DNA of 64,000 nucleotides from Omphiscola glabra. Taxonomy: Eukaryota; Mollusca; Gastropoda; Lymnaeidae. The position numbers and the translations under genes are program-made. The notes beneath the pieces were generated by a model. It was not told where the DNA came from. It was given only the letters and a program-made list of their open reading frames with translations, and did not search any database. The DNA lies in NCBI GenBank assembly GCA_964017045.1, contig OZ024802.1, positions 27,716,293-27,780,292 on the forward strand, given 5' to 3'. This document shows, in pieces, positions 60,301 through 64,000 of the stretch; within the stretch, counting starts at the first letter, position 1; every line of letters begins with the position of its first letter.

Positions 60301-63300
60301 TCATAAGTCACTTGGCTCAGTAAGTAGTTAAAACACTGAGTCATCAGTCACTTGGTTTAGTAAGTAGTTAAAAACCAAGTCATAAGTCACTTGGCTTAGT
60401 AAGTGGTTAAAAATTGATTCATAAGTCACTTGGCTTAATAAGTACCGTATTTATCGGCGTATAACACGCACCGGCACATAACACGCACCTCATTTTAAAA
60501 AGGAAATTTTAGGGGAAAAAACTTAACATTATATCGGCGTATAACACACACACATCATTTGCACCCTATTTTCAGGAATAAAAGTGCGTGTTATACGCCG
60601 ATAAATACGGTAGTTAAAACTGAGTCATAAGTCACTTGACATAGTAAGTACTTAAAACTGAGCTTTATTTATTTTTAATATGCTGATGTTAGCTGTAAAT
60701 GCACCTAGGAAGTAAACAAGAAAAAACCATTGTGGTTTAGCAGATCCATGTGTTTTCGGTTAGAGATTAAGTCCCTGGGTGAATGTATAGTGCAATGAAT
60801 CTGCAAGCATCTAAAGTAAACCCTTTGTATCTTGCTGTCTTAAAATATTTTCCAGTGATTTGAAGTCTGATGATGTTTTAGATGAAACCTGGGTCACAGT
60901 GTTTGGGTGAGTGAAATTGCTTTATCTACTGCTTTATCTACTACTTTATCTACTGCTTTATTGCTTGTGTTCTCCAAAAGAAAAGAATTTTAGTCAAGTA
61001 GCCTTTAACTTAAATTTAAACAAAATTTGTTTACTTTGGTGGTTAATGTTGAATTGCAAAAGGGCTTCTTTTTTGGCTGAATGTATGTTTACGAAATATC
61101 GCGTGTGTGGTGTTTGATTTACTACTTAATTAGGAAAGTAATATGCGTCAACCATCAAAAAAATTATTTTTTTTGCTCGATGATGAAGGATTTTTCCATA
61201 TAAATGGTACAACTTTTTGACAACTTTAAAATGTCTGGGGAAGAAAAAAAACAAGCACCAGTGTAATGCAGCAAGAGCAGATTAGCTTTCTAAATCATCA
61301 TCATGTTTTGTTATGATTTTATGTGACACTTTAACTGGGGTTTTTTTTTTTGTTCACTTGTCACAGACCTCAGTGTTTAAAAGAAAGTTAACAGAACTGT
61401 TTCCTCTTGTCACAGACCTCAGTGTTTAAAAGAAAGTTAACAGAACTGTTTCCTCTTGTCACAGACCTCAGTGTTTAAAAGAAAGTTAACAGAACTGTTT
61501 CCTCTTGTCACAGACCTCAGTGTTTAAAAGAAAGTTAACAGAACTGTTTCCTCTTGTCACAGACCTCAGTGTTTAAAAGAAAGTTAACAGAACTGTTTCC
61601 TCTTGTCACAGACCTCAGTGTTTAAAAGAAAGTTAACAGAACTGTTTCCTCTTGTCACAGACCTCAGTGTTTAAAAGAAAGTTAACAGAACTGTTTCCTC
61701 TTGTCACAGACCTCAGTGTTTAAAAGAAAGTTAACAGAACTGTTTCCTCTTGTCACAGACCTCAGTGTTTAAAAGAAAGTTAACAGAACTGTTTCCTCTT
61801 GTCACAGACCTCAGTGTTTAAAAGAAAGTTAACAGAACTGTTTCCTCTTGTCACAGACCTCAGTGTTTAAAAGAAAGTTAACAGAACTGTTTCCTCTTGT
61901 CACAGACCTCAGTGTTTAAAAGAAAGTTAACAAAACTGTTTCCTCTTGTCACAGACCTCAGTGTTTAAAAGAAAGTTAACAAAACTGTTTCCTCTTGTCA
62001 CGGACAGGTTTACTCCAGGCGCCACATCTTTCATCCTCCAGCAGTTTTCCCAGTATGGAACGATTATCAAACATGTGGTGTGTTTCTCCAGCTCATTCAG
62101 TGTTCATGAGCTAATTACCAGGGTTTGGAGTAGGCAGAATGATCAATAAAGTGACCGTGGGCCCTCAAATATAGGGGGAAAAATGAAATGCCTCCCATTT
62201 TTCTGCATGCTTTTGTATTTTACATGTTTGTTCAAGAATCAGCTGTGAACAAACATGTTAATTTTAAGGGTCAAAATTTTTTTTTTTTAATAACAAAACT
62301 TTATGGATTAACTCTTTCATTGCCGCTGGTTTTGGCATCAATTTTTGCTGACTCAGCAATAATATATATATATTTTTTTAAATTAATTTAAAAAAAAAAT
62401 AATAATTTTTCATTCTCTATCCGATTCGCTTTTTAACTACTCTATTGATTAACGAATAAAGAAAACAAAAAAAACACTTTGATCTATCATTTGTCATAAC
62501 CTAAAACTGAGCCCAGTTTTTTAAATTAATATTTTCTTCAGCTGTAGTTGTTCACATGTTTCAAATCAAACTACTTCGACTCTGTAATTTTGTTTAAACA
62601 TATATTTGCTCCAGGTCTACGCAGAATGCAACTGGATGCACATACACTACTTGTCTAAGATCCAAGCCAAGAAAGCTCTCAGTAAAAATGGGAAAGTCTA
62701 CGGAGGCTGCATGAAAATTGGAGTAACTTCTTGCATTGAGAAGGTAAAGGCATACCAAGAGATTAGTCTTTTTATTGCTTTTTTTTTTTTTTTTTAAATT
62801 AACCCAACACATTCCAAGTAGACCAGCTGATATGTAACCTAAAATATCAATCAAGATATCAATAAAATCTGTATTTATAGTTACAAAACAAATGCACATT
62901 CAAAATAGAAACTGATTTGAAAAAAACAATTGTTATTATTTATAACATGGGTCTTATTGTTATAATAAACTCATTGTTGCATTAAAAAAGATGGCAGCTA
63001 GAATATACTTTCTGCTTGAATGTAAATGCCCTTATGTTCATGAACACGTGCATTCTACCATCCCACCATTAGACATTGAGTATCTGCTAATGTAAAGAGA
63101 GTCTTGATTACAAAAAATTATTAGTAACAGGCATCTTATGTCAAGTAACTTTAGTGGGTGGTAATGTCGCACATGGCCACCGCCATTGGCTAGTTTTCGA
63201 TATAACCGTGAAATAACAATGAAATTCTGGATTGCTAATTAGGATACCAGGCTAGTTACGTTATTTGTTACATGATTTCCTTTTCAATTTTGCATAAGAC

Positions 63301-63448
63301 CATAATGGAGGAGAAAGAAAACCAGTCGTTGCACTCCACTCAGTCAGCGGACAACTCATTCTGGTCGAGCAATGAGCTTGGTGATACAGCCCTGACACAG
63401 ATACGGCCCTTGACAGCAGCTTACGTCGCCTCCAGGGGAGAGTATGAG
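54358..63448 (+). CDS. NUP35: NUP35/Nup53 nucleoporin, 3' end outside window
   Basis: Nuclear pore nucleoporin of the Nup93/inner-ring subcomplex. Exons in window: 54358-54400 (coding part; the exon starts 54356 after a TTTTTTAG acceptor, so a 5' UTR exon is expected), 56429-56550, 56864-56967, 57679-57769, 58110-58188, 60187-60295, 60856-60906, 62008-62077, 62615-62743, 63299-63448. Phases agree throughout, giving 316 codons so far. Seen: disordered Ser/Pro/Gly N-terminus; [10 protein letters not shown] and [12 protein letters not shown], as in vertebrate NUP35; then the Nup35-type RRM (MPPN) dimerisation domain about 190-266 with [43 protein letters not shown] and [11 protein letters not shown]; then [13 protein letters not shown]. 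The C-terminal amphipathic helix known from the family is not in the window. Introns 5, 6 and 7 are swollen by minisatellites that begin or end at the splice sites. Confidence 0.95.
54590..54770. mobile_element. Small MITE with telomere-like internal repeats
   Basis: Inverted ends GTGTAGCTATGGGGCC and (reverse complement) GTGTAGTTATGGGGCC flank about three and a half copies of a 30-bp unit containing CCTAACCTGAACCCTAAAT. It sits in NUP35 intron 1, immediately next to the Merlin-like element. Confidence 0.65.
54785..55474 (+). pseudogene. Decayed Merlin/ISXO2-type transposon with TIRs
   Basis: A 690-bp element with about 33-bp TIRs (left GGTAATCCTACAAAGTCCGG, right as reverse complement GGCAATCCTCTGAAGTCCGG, continuing TCCCAAATTATTT). 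The 9-bp flanks agree at six positions. Inside, a frame from about 54944 to 55220 reads as the C-terminal half of an ISXO2/DDE transposase: [15 protein letters not shown] (second catalytic Asp), [21 protein letters not shown], and [16 protein letters not shown] (last catalytic Glu), broken by an in-frame TAG after the first block. The N-terminal half and first Asp are missing. In NUP35 intron 1; not functional. Confidence 0.82.
57245..57545. mobile_element. Uninterrupted copy of the 53150-53620 element
   Basis: Reverse-orientation match to 53150-53620 without the retroposon; located in the NUP35 intron between exons 3 and 4. Confidence 0.75.
58205..59035. repeat. 33-bp minisatellite, about 25 copies, next to NUP35 exon 5 donor
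   Basis: Units TTTTTAACTGGATTTCTGCA plus CCACCAATGCTAA start within 20 bp of the donor of the exon ending at 58188. The exon end and donor (CTGCCCCACCAATAGCGGGT then AACCTGG) resemble the unit (CTGCACCACCAATGCTAAT then TTTTAACTGG), suggesting that the array grew from the junction, although the donor itself is lost in the copies. Open frames on both strands are repeat artefacts. Confidence 0.93.
59404..59871. mobile_element. hAT-like element carrying a 31-bp minisatellite
   Basis: Ends CAGGCCTGCACAACTCAAAA and (reverse complement) CAGGTCTGCACAACATACGG form imperfect TIRs. Most of the interior (59445-59765) is about ten copies of a 31-bp unit with GGGCCAAAAGAAAATAGGAC. TTTGCGGGCTGCAAAGTGG near the right end also occurs, decayed, at 53125. 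NUP35 intron 5. Confidence 0.7.
59970..60180. repeat. Complex repeat ending at the acceptor of NUP35 exon 6
   Basis: Four to five units mixing GTGTTACTAAATACAAGTGT and TGTAAGCTGTTACAGATCAT. The last GATCATGTGT runs directly into TCTCCTCAG, the acceptor for the exon at 60187. Units carry GTTACAG, a weak acceptor-like string. Confidence 0.82.
60296..60660. repeat. About 37-bp repeat starting at the donor of NUP35 exon 6
   Basis: Units AGTCATAAGTCACTTGGCTT plus AGTAAGTAGTTAAAACTG begin with the donor GTAAGTCA of the exon ending at 60295. Each unit also holds GTAAGT. About five units, one split by the MITE at 60445-60610. Confidence 0.88.
60445..60610. mobile_element. Mariner-like MITE with TA target duplication
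   Basis: Perfect-looking TIRs CCGTATTTATCGGCGTATAA (continuing CACGCAC) bounded by TA on both sides (60443-60444, 60611-60612). Removing it restores the repeat unit AATAAGTAGTTAAAACTGAG, so the empty site is directly inferable. TIR and TA duplication fit Tc1/mariner-type MITEs. Confidence 0.88.
61350..62007 (+). repeat. 49-bp array of about 13 acceptor-like copies before NUP35 exon 8
   Basis: Near-identical units CTGTTTCCTCTTGTCACAGA, CCTCAGTGTTTAAAAGAAAG, TTAACAGAA. The last unit changes to CTCTTGTCACGGACAG and is the acceptor for the exon at 62008 (GTTTACTCC). Each copy keeps the polypyrimidine tract and two AGs (CACAG, CTCAG) in the same context. High identity implies recent expansion. 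Confidence 0.94.
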
Positions 63449-64000
63449 GTATGGCAGAGTTTTTGTTAGTGATTCAGTCTTTTATTGAGAAAATTAAAAA
63501 CTTTTGTTTAAATAGATTTAACACAGAATTATTTATACTTTTATGAACACTTTATATAACTTACTTCATTAACTGTCAACATCAGTATTGGACAATAATT
63601 AAAGACAATAACATTTCCTTTTTATCTTTAAAGATTTTCTTTTTACTGGCATTTCCATCTTGTAGAGGGTAATTTTGGTTGTTGACACGTGTGAAATGTT
63701 CCCTTCCATCGATAGTCTTTCTAGTGCAAAGTTCATCCGGTGAATAGCTGGAGAAGGGTCATTAGTGGAGGTCAGATGAGAGCTCTATGTTTTTGGGGAG
63801 GTGTTGTTGGCAATGGGCTGATACAGGATGTGTGTCGTGACAACTGTTGGAATGTTTATTTAAATACCCTGTGTACCCAGGGTATTTTTTTTTATCTCCC
63901 CACCTGAGCATCTCGTCCCATGTCAGCTGTTATGAACGGGTGCTTTTGTTTGTGTATGGAATGTTGTGAGTTGTGTCAGTAGCCGTGTGTCCTGAATGGT
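63449..64000 (+). other. NUP35 intron, right edge of window
   Basis: Intron after the exon ending 63448 (donor GTATGG). From about 63700 the sequence is GC-richer with CCTGTGTACCCAGGGTATTT, possibly a dispersed element, but no ends or coding frame are seen. The final NUP35 exon lies beyond 64000. Confidence 0.45.

Overview
This is an AT-rich, intron-rich animal nuclear window. Gene content and repeat style point to a lophotrochozoan, most likely a mollusc: spliced genes with GT-AG introns, animal-specific VCPIP1 and NUP35, very dense minisatellites, and retroposon 3' tails ending in a GCTATATAA-like box plus (TAA)n. The species cannot be named from the sequence.

Layout. (1) 1-8660: 3' flank of VCPIP1, with no convincing gene, full of short tandem arrays. 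(2) 8661-32836, minus strand: a complete VCPIP1 (VCIP135) deubiquitinase gene, 21 coding exons in consistent phase, 1442 residues. (3) 36207-38453, plus strand: a tentative three-exon gene of unknown function. (4) 39019-41875, plus strand: six exons, 336 residues, Pro/Tyr-rich, resembling ciliary microtubule-associated proteins in composition but not recognised. (5) 43936-49678, minus strand: six exons, 494 residues, joining an N-terminal YTH (m6A-reader type) domain to a C-terminal RlaP/PF10127-like nucleotidyltransferase with a textbook GS-x10-DxD signature. I do not know this architecture from described proteins, and it is the best candidate here for an undescribed system. (6) 54358-63448, plus strand: NUP35 (Nup53), ten exons, with the last coding exon(s) beyond the right edge. 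The genes are unrelated housekeeping or ciliary genes, not a pathway cluster. Genes 4 and 5 are convergent; 5 and NUP35 are divergent.

The second striking theme is that several minisatellites carry copies of the splice junction beside them. A 33-bp array multiplies the acceptor of VCPIP1 exon 16, with every copy in frame. A 35-bp array multiplies the donor of exon 12. A 71-bp array multiplies the acceptor of exon 8. A 49-bp array carries acceptor-like copies before the NUP35 exon at 62008. Other arrays abut NUP35 donors.

Mobile DNA is mostly small and non-autonomous: a decayed Merlin/ISXO2-type element with TIRs (54785-55474), a nested DNA-transposon stack (46196-47708), a foldback element with 10-bp target duplications (52694-52990), a mariner-like MITE that interrupts a tandem-repeat unit (60445-60610), and 5'-truncated retroposon tails. 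No RNA genes, CRISPR arrays or viral genes were recognised. All exon models are hand-made from splice consensus and homology recall; no alignment or expression data were available.
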